A stretch of DNA of 64,000 nucleotides, taken from NCBI GenBank assembly GCA_025667525.1, contig CM046882.1:548712630-548776629 (forward strand). Direction: 5' to 3'. Position numbers and translations under genes: made by a program. Below are positions 11,380-22,785 of this stretch, piece after piece. The notes under the pieces are model-generated. The model was not told where the DNA came from. It ran no database searches and saw only the letters and a program-made list of their open reading frames with translations. The stretch comes from Glebionis coronaria (lineage: Eukaryota; Streptophyta; Magnoliopsida; Asterales; Asteraceae). How positions within the stretch are numbered: the stretch's first letter is position 1; each line of letters begins with the position of its first letter.

Positions 11380-12445
11380 CTTGTTTTGCACTTCGTAGCT
11401 TTATGACCAGGTTTTCCTAACTCTAGTCGCAATTGTGGAAAATTACCTACATGGTATAGAGTACAACAACCACAATTGAGATTTACTTTGTTATCTCCAC
11501 ACAAAGTGGCAGCACGAATCCTATCATTCCTTTCATGGTTTAGATACTGATTTCGGTTCTGTCTTTAGTTATTGTTATTACTGTAATCCTTACAATTCTG
11601 ACCTTGATTCGGGTTGGACTGAGCAGATTCCCACTTTCTCTTATTGTTTTCAACAATGCAATCCTTCCTATCTTACACTTTCACGTCCATTAAATCAAAC
11701 GCCATATGTACAGCTTCATCAAAAGATTCAGGTTTTGAAGAAATAATATCACTCTTGATATCACTAGACAATCCCCTAATGTACTGCTTCCTTGCCTTAC
11801 AGTCATTCACAAAAGTATCAGGACATAGCAATTATACCTCAGATAGTTTCCCAGTAAGCAGTAATAACATCGTTCCTCAGCACTAAGTGCCTTAATTCGG
11901 GTTCCAACTGTCCTAGTTCCTTCTTGGGACAAATCCTAGCAGTCAATAGTCCTTTCATCAAGGTCCATGCCTTACTATTAGTCACAACCAATCCTAAAGT
12001 AGTCACTTGGTATTCCACCATCTTAGTGTACCATTCTGAAATGTAGCAGCAGCAAATTCCACCTTATTAGTTTCTAAACACTCAATAATCTCAAAAGTAC
12101 TCTCTATCTTATCAATCCAACTATGCAATTCTAATGCACCACTAATACCACAAAACTGCGCAGAACCACACTTCTAAAAATTATCATAAATACATTCTTT
12201 CGAACTTGCAGAACAACATCAATACTATCATCTGGATGAGCAGCATCATCATTATGTTCAGCAACATCATCATTATTTTCAGCAGTATCATCATTATTCT
12301 CAGCAACATCAACTGCAGCACCATTATCTCCAGCATAACTAACTCCAGCATATTTAATCCTTGCAGCACGATCAGCTTCAAGTGCTCTAGCAATAACATG
12401 CTCGATCATAGTGTTAACAGTAGCAGTTGTTATCTTTGGTGACAT
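11380..12445 (-). pseudogene. gag: E2 decayed gag with acidic repeat and zinc-knuckle relic
   Basis: From ATG at 12445 the frame reads MSPKITTATVNTMIEHVIA, an N terminus typical of Asteraceae Gypsy gag. It continues into an acidic repeat (AENNDD units, about 12320-12225). A second piece at 12021-11839 (WTLMKGLLTARICPKKELGQ) matches the capsid-like gag core. Near 11500-11395 a partial zinc knuckle remains (GKPGHKATKC), its first cysteines displaced. Pieces are in different frames. Confidence 0.65.
12225..12320 (-). repeat. 27-bp tandem repeat in E2 gag
   Basis: On the plus strand the unit reads CAGCAACATCATCATTATT with small changes, about three to four copies. On the minus strand it encodes AENNDD. 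Such acidic in-frame repeats arise by slippage and would vary in length between copies. Confidence 0.6.
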
Positions 12446-13687
12446 ATTTCAAGAAACTTAGTCACGTAGCGATCTACTAATGATAGAAATATGCTCCCCC
12501 TTACTCCTTCTTCCATCATCACAGAAGAAAGAAACATGATAAGTATACATATCAAGATAAAAGAAGGAATTCTTTATCAGGACATCTCATGAATACTACA
12601 TGCACGAACAACACAAACTACAATGGTTCATCAACCAAAACTCAAAAGAGTTAATAAAGACACAGCATAGATCATGAGGGTAATTTAGATTGCGTTGAGG
12701 ATTCAACAAGATAGTGGCAATGTCTGTCACTAATCATCTACCGAACAACTTAAAAGATAATAAGTTCCATCACAATGCTACGACACCAGGTTTTAAATAA
12801 GTTCGATCACAAGAAGAAAATAAGATACAAAGAAATCCATTACGCGATTAGTTCCTTAGACAGCAGCTCATCATCCTCCTTAACATTGTTGTCAGCTTCT
12901 TCACACTCGTCTATTTCCAATTTTTGCACTTCAAAGTCGAATTCCTAACATGATGGCAGCTCATTCTCAAAATTCAAATACTCACTCATACATGGCAGAT
13001 TAATCACAAGGCAAAACTCAGTACGACTTTCAACATTCCTAAACTTCCAAGCTTGACTCAGAATTGATCTCACATAAGACTCCCACGCACTCATCCTTTC
13101 AAAACTTACCTACTTCTCTTTAAACCTTTCAATTTAAGCACACAGATTCATCACAATCGACCCAAGACTAGCAATCTCATCCACCTTCCAATTCCTAACA
13201 AACTCAAATCTCCACATACCAAATACAACCTTTTAAACCACCTTTCTTTCACATCAACCTTCTAATCACACTAATTTCAACCACATATCTATCATACATC
13301 AACTAATCAAACTTCCTCATACCTGATATAAGTCACAAGAAATCAATTCTAAAATCGTTCAACATCTGGTCTACTGTCCCAGACCCTCGGTAGTATATAA
13401 GGTCATTATTTAAAATTATATACATATGAATTACATAAAGAAAATTACGATAACAAGTACTCAACGTACTTTCAACAACATCAATACATCATCATAGTAT
13501 TTACTTAATAAATACTTTAAAAATCATTTCAATTTTAAGGGATACATCAACTATAAAACAATACATAACAAATACTCTTACCGGAGCCTTGCGGAGAAGT
13601 TGCGTTGCTTTTGTAAAACATTTTCGACACCAAAGTTATAGTTTAGGACATTTTTCAAAAATCGACCTAATTCGCTATAACTAAAAA
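12446..13687 (-). other. E2 5' untranslated leader, no gene seen
   Basis: Between primer site and gag on the minus strand I find no frame over 60 codons and no repeat. Gypsy leaders of this length are common. The plus strand is rich in C and A. Confidence 0.45.
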
Positions 13688-13700
13688 GCTCTGATTACCA
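13688..13700 (-). other. E2 primer binding site
   Basis: On the minus strand TGGTAATCAGAGC lies three bases after the LTR end. It matches the Met-tRNA-type primer site with one inserted A and fixes the element's minus orientation. Confidence 0.82.
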
Positions 13701-13703
13701 ATC

Positions 13704-16363
13704 TTTAACACCCCCAAATTACATTGCGCAACGGGAATACACATTTGGGTGCTAAACACAAACATTGTTACACAAGACATTTTGAACAAACTAAAAATGA
13801 TACAATTGAAATATAAAAGAATATAATTTAACAATTGTCTAAAACTTTCGATCCCAAGTAAAACAATTTTAGAAATATCAGAGTAACATTTAGGTCCCCC
13901 AAAGACTTCATCAAATCAACAAACAATTTACCTAAGTACATGACCGTACATTATTATTTTTATGACAAAAAGGGAAAGAAATTTGTTTTAGACCAATCAC
14001 CACAAAAGCAATCCGCAAACCTTCTCCAGCAAGCTCCGCAATTCATCAACTTCAATCACCTGAAATACATGCTTAAAATCATCAACACAACGGTTGAGCG
14101 AGTCTATAGGTTTTCCAAATCATCATTTGAACACAATAGAAAAATCAATCAAGATCATTTAATAGAATTGTCGTGCACATAATCTATTAGTCAGGCATTC
14201 TGGTATATAGCAATAGCTATTGAATTGTATTAAGCTCATGACACCGACCCCTTAACTTAGTCACCCACGACTAAAGCCGGCATGACTAGATGAATTCCAG
14301 TGCCCCTACTAGGGTATCAGTTGCAAGTATACCACATTCTCATTCTCGTAAAATTATCCTTCCCAACGGGTTACTCAGCGTAAAGCCCTGGTCTCAAATA
14401 GGGTTGTCAGCCCAATAGTACTATTATTAGAATAAGCGGTTATTCCCAACTCACAACATCAAGTCAGAAGATAGTTAACGGCTCATAAATTTAGGGACTT
14501 TTGAAACTTAGGTACTTATACAATTCAAATCAACAAAGGCAACAAGGCAACATTCGGGTCCAAACAATCAATCATGACTTGTGTTCATTTTTACTTTCAA
14601 ATAGCATGTATCCCCCTCGCGGGTTTTAAAATCAGTCGACATAATTACAAAAGCGAGGCTATAGACTCACCTTGAGTAATAGCAGTAGCAAGATGATCTT
14701 CGACGATAGTTGATACCCGATAAACACAAAAACCGCAACCTATCAAATAAGGCGCGTTTATCAATAATAAACTCGAGTAAAATCCATACTTAGTAACATC
14801 AAACTTAGAATCATAAAATCACACCCAACACAAAATGAAAACAATTCAAGTGACATTTTACTTCATTCTATATGTTTACTCTATTAGTTAATTCTTTCGA
14901 TAAAAATCTGCCGGTACACACCAAATGTAAGAGCTCATTTACCCCACTTAAACACATCAAATACTTATGATACTAATCAGAAATGCTACTTACTATATAT
15001 AGAAAGACCTGTTAAAAGCCCATCAAAAGATTTTACTTTTAAAGTTCCTGCCCGACACATCTTTGAACTACAAAAATCAGACAGTTTTACGTCAACAACT
15101 CATATAGTCTTTTTAACTTATTTATTTTACTCCGTTTACAAAACCGACACTCGCCTTTGAAAATAAACTCAACATCCTCATACTTAACGCTTAACATCAT
15201 TTCATGACACATTTCAAAATCCTTTTTATAGTCCTCGAGATTCGATCCAAATATCGACAACAATTATATATCGTGCCGATACTCGTCTCTCGGTACACGA
15301 ATAATCAAAACATCATAACTTCGCGCTCGTTTGGAGCTATAAGCTCTATCTTATATCAAATCGAAGCTAAAAGAATTCTCTACAACACTATCCTATTAGT
15401 TTAACCATTTTCAAACAGTAAGTTTTCCAAAAATTACCTTTTACCTACTGGTCTAAAATACATGTTTAAAAATCATGTTAAATCAATTTTTCAACCTATT
15501 TTAATCATTCTCATGTGTCTAAAATCATACTAATATCATTACCAACATATCATCTAACCCATAACACCCTTGAATGATCATACAAAAATTTACCCACTCA
15601 AAATTTTAAACATGCAATAATTAAAATATACATAAAACAACACTACAACAATATACCATCATAAAAATGGATCAAACCTTCATGGATCATCATCAAAAAT
15701 TAAATGTTCTTGCATGTTGCTAAAACTTACATCAAAATGATCACCATTGAATTTCCAACATAGGATATGTTTTAGTTTTTGAAGATTCAAAGTAAATTTT
15801 GAAAAATCAAAGTGTTTAGGTGGTGGTGGTGTACGGTTTGTAGAGAGAGAGGGAAGAGAGATGGAGATTTTACATGTATGTGTTTTTAGGTGAGAGAAAT
15901 CACCTTTTATATGGTGGTGGAGGGACTAGTTTTGCCAATTTGGGTGATAGTTTTGGTCCAAAATGCAATTAAATAGTTGTAAGGGTAGAAAATATAAATT
16001 GTCAATTTTGAAAATATTTACGAGGCTCGGGTTTCGTAAAAATACTTTTCAAAAGTTAAAACGAACTCAAAATATGATGATAATATGATCCAGGTTCGAC
16101 TTAATACGAACTTAAAATAAAAACGTCAAAATTATAAACATCGAGATAACAAATGATAAAACATAAAATCTCAGGCATCCGTCGATATCGTGGTCACTAA
16201 TAATCCTCGCTATTAGTGATAAGATAAAAATAAGACCTCCAACGTCGGTTTTAATTAAAACCATCAATCGTCATTTCATTCAGCTCATCAAAAATTTCAA
16301 AATTATTCGTAAAAATAATATTATATAATATTAAATAAATGACCTCGGGTTTGTGTTGTCACA
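13704..16363 (-). repeat. E2 5' LTR
   Basis: The 2660-bp LTR is the upstream copy on the minus strand. Its outer end TGTGACAAC at 16363 is followed by the target duplication CGAGA. It differs from the partner LTR at a few percent of sites. The 80-codon frame at 13940-14182 is broken in the partner LTR, so I treat it as chance. Confidence 0.9.
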
Positions 16364-18621
16364 CGAGAAATTAATTTTTCTCGGACACGAGCTAAAATTA
16401 AAACTATTCAAAGGTTTTAAGCTCGTGCACATGGCGCACAGTCATATTACAGATTGTGACCCGGACTTCAAAGAAAGGGAAGCTTATCTCGTCCACGATA
16501 ACTTAACCTCAAAACAAGAAATTAAATTTTCTCAGACACGAGCTAAAATTAAAACCATTCAAAGGTTTTAAGCTCGTGTACGTGGCTCATAGTCAAATTA
16601 CAGTCTGTGACCCGCTCTTCAAATAAAGGAAAGTTTATCGTCGATGATAAACATATCGTCGATGATAAAATTATCCTCACAAATGAGAAATTAAATTTTC
16701 TCGGAAACGAGCTTACATTAAAACTATTCAAAGGTTTTTAAGCTCGTGTATATAGTTCATTGTTAAATATCAGACAATGACCCGGACTTCAAATAAAGGG
16801 AAGTTTATCTTGTCAAGGATAACTTACCCTCACAACGAGAAATTAAATTTTCTCGGACACGGGCTTACATTAAAACTATTCAAAGGTTTTAAACTCCTGT
16901 AAAATGGCGTATAATCACATTTCAGATTATGCCCCGGACTTCAAAGAAAGGAAAGTTTATCGTTGATGATAAACTTATCCTTACAATGAGAAATTAATTT
17001 TTCTCGGGCATGAGCTTATATTAAAAACATTCGAAGTTTTTAAAGCTCATGCACAATGATTTACAGTTAAATATCAGACTGTAACTCGGATATCAAGTTT
17101 AGGAAAGCTTATCTTTCATGATAAACTTATCCTCACAACGAGAAATTCATTTTTCTCGGGCATGAGCTTTTATTAAAAACATTCAAAGTTTTTAAGCTCA
17201 TGCATAATGACTTACAGTTAAATATCAGATTGTAACTCGGACTTCAATTTCAGGATAGCTTATCGTTAATGATAACTTATCCTCGTAACGGGAAATTAAT
17301 TTTTCTCGGCCATGAGCTTGTTTTAAAACATTCCAAGTTTTAAGCTCATAAAGGGAAGTGTATCTTTTAAATAAGAGAACTTTTCTTCATAACGAGAAAT
17401 TCACCTTTCTCGGTCATGAGCTTTACGTTAAAACATTCAAAAGTTTTTCAAGCTCATGAAAACGACTTCTAAGTAAATATCAACTTAGGACTCGTTCTTC
17501 AGTTAAAAGGAAAGTTTATCGCCCATGATAAACTTATCCTCACCAACGAGAAATTAAGTTTTCTTGGACACGAGCTTACACTAAAACCATTCAAAGGTTT
17601 TAAGCTCGTGTATAAGGCTTATAGACAAATCACAGTCTGTGACCCGAACTTCAAATAAAGGAAATTTTATCGTCGATGTAAACTTATCCTCATTAACGAG
17701 AAATTAAATTTTCTCGGGCACGTGCTTACATTAAAACTATTTAAAGGTTTTAAGCTCGTGTATATGGTTTATTGATAAATGTCAGACAATGACCCGGACT
17801 TCAAATAAAGAAAAGTTTATCTTGTCAACGATAACTTACCCTCACAACGAGAAATTAATTTTTCTCGGGCATGCGCTTATGTTAAAAACATTCAAAGTTT
17901 TTAAGCTCATGCACAACGGTTTGCAGTCACATGTCAAATTGTAACCCGCGTTTCTAAGAAAGGAAAGTTTATCGCCAATGATAAACTTATCCTCATTAAC
18001 TAGAAATTAAATTTTCTCGGACACGAGCTTACATAAAAACTATTCAAAGGTTTTTAAGCTCGTGTAAATGGCGTATAATCACATTTCAGATTATGCCCCG
18101 GACTTCAAAGAAAGGAGAGTTTATCGCCGATGATAAACTTATCCTTACAACGAGAAATTAATTTTTCTCGGGCATGAGCTAATATTAAAAACATTCGAAG
18201 TTTTTAAGCTCATGCACTATGACTTATAGTTAAATATCATACTGTAACTCGGACTTCAATTTTAGGAAATCTTATCTTTAATGATAACTTATCCTCTTAA
18301 CGGGAAATTCATCTTTCTCGGTCATGAGCTTGTATTAAGACATTCCAAGTTTTAAGCTCAGAAAGGAAAGTGTATCTTTTAAATAAGAGAACTTCTCCTC
18401 ATAACGAGAATTTCATCTTTTCGGTCATGAGCTTTATGTTAAAACATTCAAAAGTTTTTAAAGCTCGTGAAAACGACTTCTAAGTAAATGTCAACTTAGG
18501 ACTCGTTCTTCAGTTAAAAGGAAAGTTTATCGCTGATGATAAACTTATCCTCACAACAGGAAGTTTACAACTTCTCGGACTTGAGCTCGTTTTGTAAGAT
18601 ATTCAACATCTTAAGCTCAAG
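16364..18621 (+). repeat. E1 hairpin array, right part (about 150-bp units, about 14 copies)
   Basis: Anchors (CGAGAAATT...TTTCTCG or variants) lie at 16364, 16516, 16684, 16836, 16987, 17139, 17289, 17393, 17547, 17697, 17848, 18000, 18151, 18301, 18404 and 18556. Spacing is about 151 bp except 104 bp twice. A higher-order duplication is visible: 16836 and 16987 match 18000 and 18151, and both short 104-bp units recur 1012 bp apart. Each unit carries four hairpins whose stems change in both arms between units (see findings). No coding; 16353-16571 is array translation. Confidence 0.9.
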
Positions 18622-19065
18622 TAATTGGTTTTCAAAACATTGAACACAATTTTTTGAGAATTTCTCAAAAGGTTTTTCTAAATCTTTCAAAATTGTGTGT
18701 TCAAAAATGTTTTAATAAAAAGAGCATGTCTTCTGGAATCGATAATATTTACGATACTAGAAATGTCATTCAATAATGACACGGGGTTGTAAATAAAGTT
18801 CGAGCAAAAGTTCAAATGTTTTAAAACATGCTCAAAATGGCTTACTATTATCTCAGATAGTAGCCCGCTTTTCATATTCAAGTCAAGCATTTCATCGGAA
18901 AGTTTTGACTCAACAACGGGAATTAATTTTCTCGGGAATGGTTTACTTTATAACCATGTAAGGGATTGTGTTTACGTAATAACACAATCTAACACGAATA
19001 TATGTACGTGTCAGTGCATTTATTTGTTAAAACAAGAGAAATCTTGTTTTTATGAAGTTATCATC
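18622..19065 (+). repeat. degenerate hairpin string downstream of the E1 array
   Basis: Regular repeats fade but hairpins continue. AACATT and ACACAATTTT (from 18636) pair with AAAATTGTGT and AATGTT (to 18711) around an inner TTGAGAA/TTCTCAA hairpin. TACTAT (18843-18848) pairs with ATAGTA (18857-18862). ATGGTT pairs with AACCAT near 18940-18956, GATTGTGTT with AACACAATC near 18964-18990, and AAAACAAG with CTTGTTTT near 19031-19052. Confidence 0.7.
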
Positions 19066-21571
19066 TCCACCAATCATAGCAATTTACATTTGATATCTAC
19101 ATACTCGACGATGCGACTAATCAAACGGTGACTACATCTCTTTCAATAGAACACGGGTCAACGATTAAGGGGGAGCAATTGTCCAGCATTCAGAATCTTT
19201 GATGCCGAAAGTGCCAAGGTCACTAATTGGTGTCAAGAAAACGATATCAATCGTACACATGGTGTCAAGAGATAACTTCAGACGTTACGAGGCGACCATA
19301 ATTCGTGAACAAGAACCATGTGATTCTATCATATGATGTTCTCCATCATTCAGGTCCAACCTCGTAAATTGCTAATCTTGTGAATACATTATCATATATG
19401 ATCTTTGCACGTGATACATACCTTAAACTTGTGTTTAAAAGGCATTTAATTTACGTTTCAAGTACACCCTCATTAATTTGAGGGGGAGCTTGTGTAAATC
19501 ATGAAGATAATTGGATTTGCATTTTTCTTCCCAAATTTTTCTTAAAATGCTATTAAATCAATTGATATTAAAAACATCGATTCGGTTAATAATGGGGGAG
19601 AAAATGTGATTTAATATGGGAAATGATTAATCAAAAATGGTTTGACTTAACGTGATGGCTCATCCTGACATGTGCGAAATGTTTTCAAATATCGTGGCAT
19701 ATGTTAAGGGGGAGCAAAATGGATTTGTACTTCAAAATGGATTTCATGGTGATTTTTACTTACCCACAACCCATTTATTTCACGATGATGAAGATTGTAG
19801 TGACATAAGGATGGTAGGATAGTTTAAGTCCAATGATTCTTCCAAAAGCGGAGGAATCTTCCGAAGGACATTCCATAGCTAGAAATAGTAGTTCTTAGGA
19901 AAGATGGAGAAACATTGTGAACGTAGCTGAATGCCAACCAAGTACTTAAGTTAGCACTGGAACAATCACAACAAGGTGCTAGTTATGACGTATTGGTAAG
20001 CATTGAAGGGGTTGAAGTATGAAAAAGAATTGTAAAGATAAAGGGTCTAAAGAAAGAAGCCCTCCTTACAACCTTAGGCAGAAACCGGGTCAATACATAT
20101 GCTATTGAGATCATTTTTTTAATGATTCTTGATATTGAAGATAGACATCATGGACCCAGTGATGTAATGCACAACCCATCCCAGCTAACTCAGATATCTC
20201 TTAACAGATATTTGTTTTAATCACACAGAGACAACGCATTATCTATTGATTTATTCACTCCGCTTAAATTGGTATTGAAATGGTGGCACTCCTCTCCAGC
20301 CTCCGATCACTAAAATCCAAAATGCATGATCGAGTCTAGAGCCATTTGAGATCATCAAATATCTCATTAGGACACGCTTTCATAATTCCTTGCTTCTTCA
20401 CACACTGTGAAAAGTAAGAAAGATCTTAAGAGTCCTACGCAAAATCTTCATGGTCTTGTTTGAACATTCGAGTAATACCAAAGTATTTTCAATGAAGATG
20501 GAAATCCTTCTTGAGCAAATATCAAAAATCTCATGGTAGGTGACTTGTGCGATTCTTTATGAATCAAGCTTGTGATAACTAGAAAGCAAAAGAGGTTTAA
20601 TTATTAACTGAATTTAAACACGTTCTAGGACTCTACGCAATATCTTAGTGATCTTTCCAGAACACTCAGAGTGATACCTTAGTGTTTACAGTGATGAGTG
20701 GAAATCCTTCTAGTGTTAACCTCAAATAGCACTTGGTAGGTAACTAGCAAGATTCTATACGAATCAAGCTCGTGACAACTGGAAAGCAACGATGGTGCGG
20801 TTCTTAATTGAATTTCACTTGTTCCAGGAACATGAACTGACGGCTTCAAATCATGCGGATAATTTTATCCAAATGATTCACTCTTTATGTTCGTAGTCAG
20901 ATTTGGACGGTCGAATAAAGAGAATGGGTTTACCCGCGAAATCCTGTCGAGGAGGTTTTTAATTGAAACTACCTTCCACAAGTACGATATTTTATATCGT
21001 CCAATGGTCTTTACCAACCAGAGGTAAAATGATACCGAATTAGAATGAAATGTTCAAAGCCATTTCATCCATGTATATGTTTTGTTGCTAACTGTCTTAT
21101 GCAGCGTAACAAGAAGGTGGCATTGCGGTGTATTATCCAAAAAGAAGTCATCCTCGCATGCTTATACTTTATGAACTTAAGACTTAAACAAATTCAAGAA
21201 ATCCAAAAAGTCAAGTCTTCCGTTGTATCAAACTCTAAAGCTTTCAAGAATTATAAAGGTATAAGTATGTGGAACATGAAGTCACGAGGAGGCGAACATC
21301 ACAAGTGATGATGCACAAGGTCAAGGCAAGGAAACGTGCTCAAGACTAAAGTCAAAGATCTCATCAGCATATTCACAAGAACAAGATCGAATACTCAAGC
21401 ATAGTATGCTAGGTTTAAGATTTTGTAAAATGGTGTGAACCTCCCTTAGGGGAGATTGTTGGAAATACGTTTTCCCAAAGAAAGTCTCGGTCACATCATT
21501 GTTAGCATAGATCACGTGCTACAGACTATTTAGGACATTGTAACTTGGAGTGACCTCCCTTAGGGGGAGAT
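19066..21571 (+). other. E1 3' untranslated region with several purine-tract motifs
   Basis: No long coding frame. Runs of GGGGGAG resembling the element's own polypurine tract occur near 19167, 19475, 19588 and 19705, and twice just before the LTR (near 21455 and 21561). A diverged tandem duplication of roughly 210-220 bp spans about 20400-20830 (shared phrases include ACTCTACGCAA or its variant, GGAAATCCTTCT, TGGTAGGT and GAATCAAGCT). The 87-codon frame at 21045-21308 is lysine-rich and unrecognised; I do not call it a gene. Confidence 0.55.
21440..21571 (+). repeat. duplicated polypurine tract plus partial LTR start
   Basis: ACCTCCCTTAGGGGAGATTG continues into TGGAAATACGTTTT at about 21449-21479, and ACCTCCCTTAGGGGGAGATT at about 21553-21572 leads into the true LTR. 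The first copy holds only about 15 bp of LTR sequence before diverging. It looks like a duplicated priming site, possibly an earlier or abortive plus-strand start that was fixed. Confidence 0.7.
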
Positions 21572-21874
21572 TGTTGGAAATACGTTTTTACGTATTTAGA
21601 AAGGATCAGTCACTCTAACGATATATACGTAGATTGGGCTCGTGATCTAGTCATGTAAGTATAACCCATAAAGCCCACATGTAGGGTGGGCTATATATAC
21701 CCTTCCTAGCATGTTAGGAAGGGTAGTTGTTGATTCACATTTCTCAATTAATCATCATCCTTTCTCTCATTCTCTCCTTTCTCTCTCTAACTTTCCCTCT
21801 CTAGTTCTTCATCCCTCTCCCTCTATTTAGATCTTAACAACACTTATATAATCCTAAGAAAACATGGACCTACA
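21572..21874 (+). repeat. E1 3' LTR
   Basis: The 303-bp partner of 324-626, beginning TGTTGGAAATACG and ending GGACCTACA, is followed by GACAT (21875-21879), the target duplication. TATA-like CTATATATA and the 11-bp hairpin (21698-21725) are kept. Confidence 0.93.
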
Positions 21875-21879
21875 GACAT

Positions 21880-22291
21880 AAGCAGGAATGTTGATTCATA
21901 AACAAACATGTTCAAGGAGATTCATGTATGTTCAAGATCAAGAAGATTACAAGGAAGTTTTGTCATCATCAAATAGGGGAAGATTGATTGGGCTAAAAAG
22001 CATAAAGATGATAGAATTCTATATATGAAGACGACATAGTTGCTGCAAAGAATGTTCAAGAGACACAGAAGATCATATTTTGAAGACAAAGATGATATTC
22101 ATGAAGATTTGAAGATTATCATATCGAAAGAAGATCTACATAAAGTGTTTGGATATATTCACGTAGTATACAAGTACAAGATTACCAAGTTCAATCCAAG
22201 TTTGAAGTGAAGTTTGAAGACTGTATTTTATACATTCAACACACAGAGAAGCAAGAAGACAACAAGTTATCATTCTTGTTTAGGGGAGGAT
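21880..22291 (+). mobile_element. E3: 3' tail of a SIRE-like element interrupted by E1
   Basis: The purine-rich, GAAGA-rich sequence has no coding frame over 61 codons. It ends in the purine tract TTTAGGGGAGGAT directly before an LTR start TGTTGGGAA, matching the tail of E8 (GTTTAGGGGAGGAT then TGTTGGGAA). So it is the untranslated 3' end of a related element whose body lies to the left; the E1 insertion separates it from 1-318. Confidence 0.6.
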
Positions 22292-22785
22292 TGTTGGGAA
22301 TTATTTGTAAAGTACCAAGTACCGTTAGTACAAGTACAAGTACTGTTAGTGTTAGCAAGTACCGTTAGTGTTAACGCGGTATATGTCAAGTACCGTTAGT
22401 ATAATGTAAGTACTGCTAAGAAGATCAGGACGAATATATCTTTAGAAAAGATATGTCATAGTTATAGTTAGAGTATATCTTATGTGGTATACTTAATAGT
22501 TTAAAATATTGATAATATATCGTGTGTGATATACTTTTCATAATATAATATTCTAGGGTTCCTTACACTATAAAAGGAACATAAGTACGATGAGTTTCTT
22601 GTACCGCATTGAAAAGTCGATTAATAGAAAATCGAATAGTTAGAGTAATTTTGTTCTTCTTTTCTTTATAAGTTAGATTATGCATAACTTGTTTAGTTCA
22701 GTAAGAGTTCTCAAGTGCTCTAGTTTGATTACAAGCTATTGTAAAAATTCTTAACAGAATATAGATTCATTCAAAGGGATCAACA
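22292..22785 (+). repeat. E3 3' LTR (SIRE-like, 494 bp)
   Basis: Begins TGTTGGGAATTATTTG and ends AAAGGGATCAACA, the same ends as the E7 and E8 LTRs. Its 5' part repeats AAGTACCGTTAGT and near variants about five times (22311-22420). A TATA box (ACTATAAAAG, 22567-22576) sits inside an inverted repeat, GTTCCTT (22558-22564) with AAGGAAC (22574-22580). The left LTR partner is outside the window, so the target duplication cannot be checked. Confidence 0.75.
22558..22580 (+). promoter_or_regulatory. E3 LTR TATA box in an inverted-repeat loop
   Basis: Stem GTTCCTT, loop ACACTATAA, stem AAGGAAC: the first bases of the TATA element lie in the loop and its AAAGG side forms part of the stem. The same layout with different stem bases occurs in E8 and, more weakly, E7. 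Confidence 0.6.

Larger units (their letters stand above)
5698..16363 (-). mobile_element. E2: Ty3/Gypsy LTR retrotransposon, decayed, inserted in E1
   Basis: Two LTRs of about 2.66 kb (5698-8352 and 13704-16363) flank a 5.35-kb interior. The 5-bp duplication CGAGA lies at 5693-5697 and 16364-16368. On the minus strand the LTR begins TGTGACAAC and ends GGGTGTTAAA, the primer site is TGGTAATCAGAGC, and a purine tract abuts the other LTR. Reading minus, fragments of gag, zinc knuckle, reverse transcriptase and an RNase H/integrase linker appear in Gypsy order. All are full of stops and frame changes. In the first 250 bases the LTRs differ at about 9 sites. It resembles Tekay/Del-type elements, a lineage guess. 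Confidence 0.9.
324..21874 (+). mobile_element. E1: gag-only, non-autonomous LTR retrotransposon (about 10.9 kb without nested E2)
   Basis: Two 303-bp LTRs (324-626 and 21572-21874) begin TGTT and end CTACA. They are flanked by the 5-bp duplication GACAT at 319-323 and 21875-21879. A tRNA-Met-type primer site follows the left LTR, and a purine tract (TTAGGGGGAGA) precedes the right LTR. The only recognisable protein region is a broken Copia-like gag at about 3137-5149; no protease, integrase, reverse transcriptase or RNase H was seen, so it must have moved using another element's enzymes. The remaining interior is a motif-repeat leader, a long hairpin array and a 3' region. The LTRs differ at about 14 of 303 sites by eye. 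E2 is nested inside. Confidence 0.9.

Noticed and set aside
12206..12442. Ile/Asn-rich plus-strand frame
   Set aside because: Antisense of the acidic repeat in the E2 gag on the minus strand.
13940..14182. 80-codon frame in the E2 LTR
   Set aside because: The matching position in the other LTR is interrupted, so it is not maintained.
16364..18621. Regularly spaced repeats could suggest a CRISPR array
   Set aside because: Units are about 150 bp, the between-anchor sequence is itself repeated, no cas genes occur, and the context is a plant retrotransposon.
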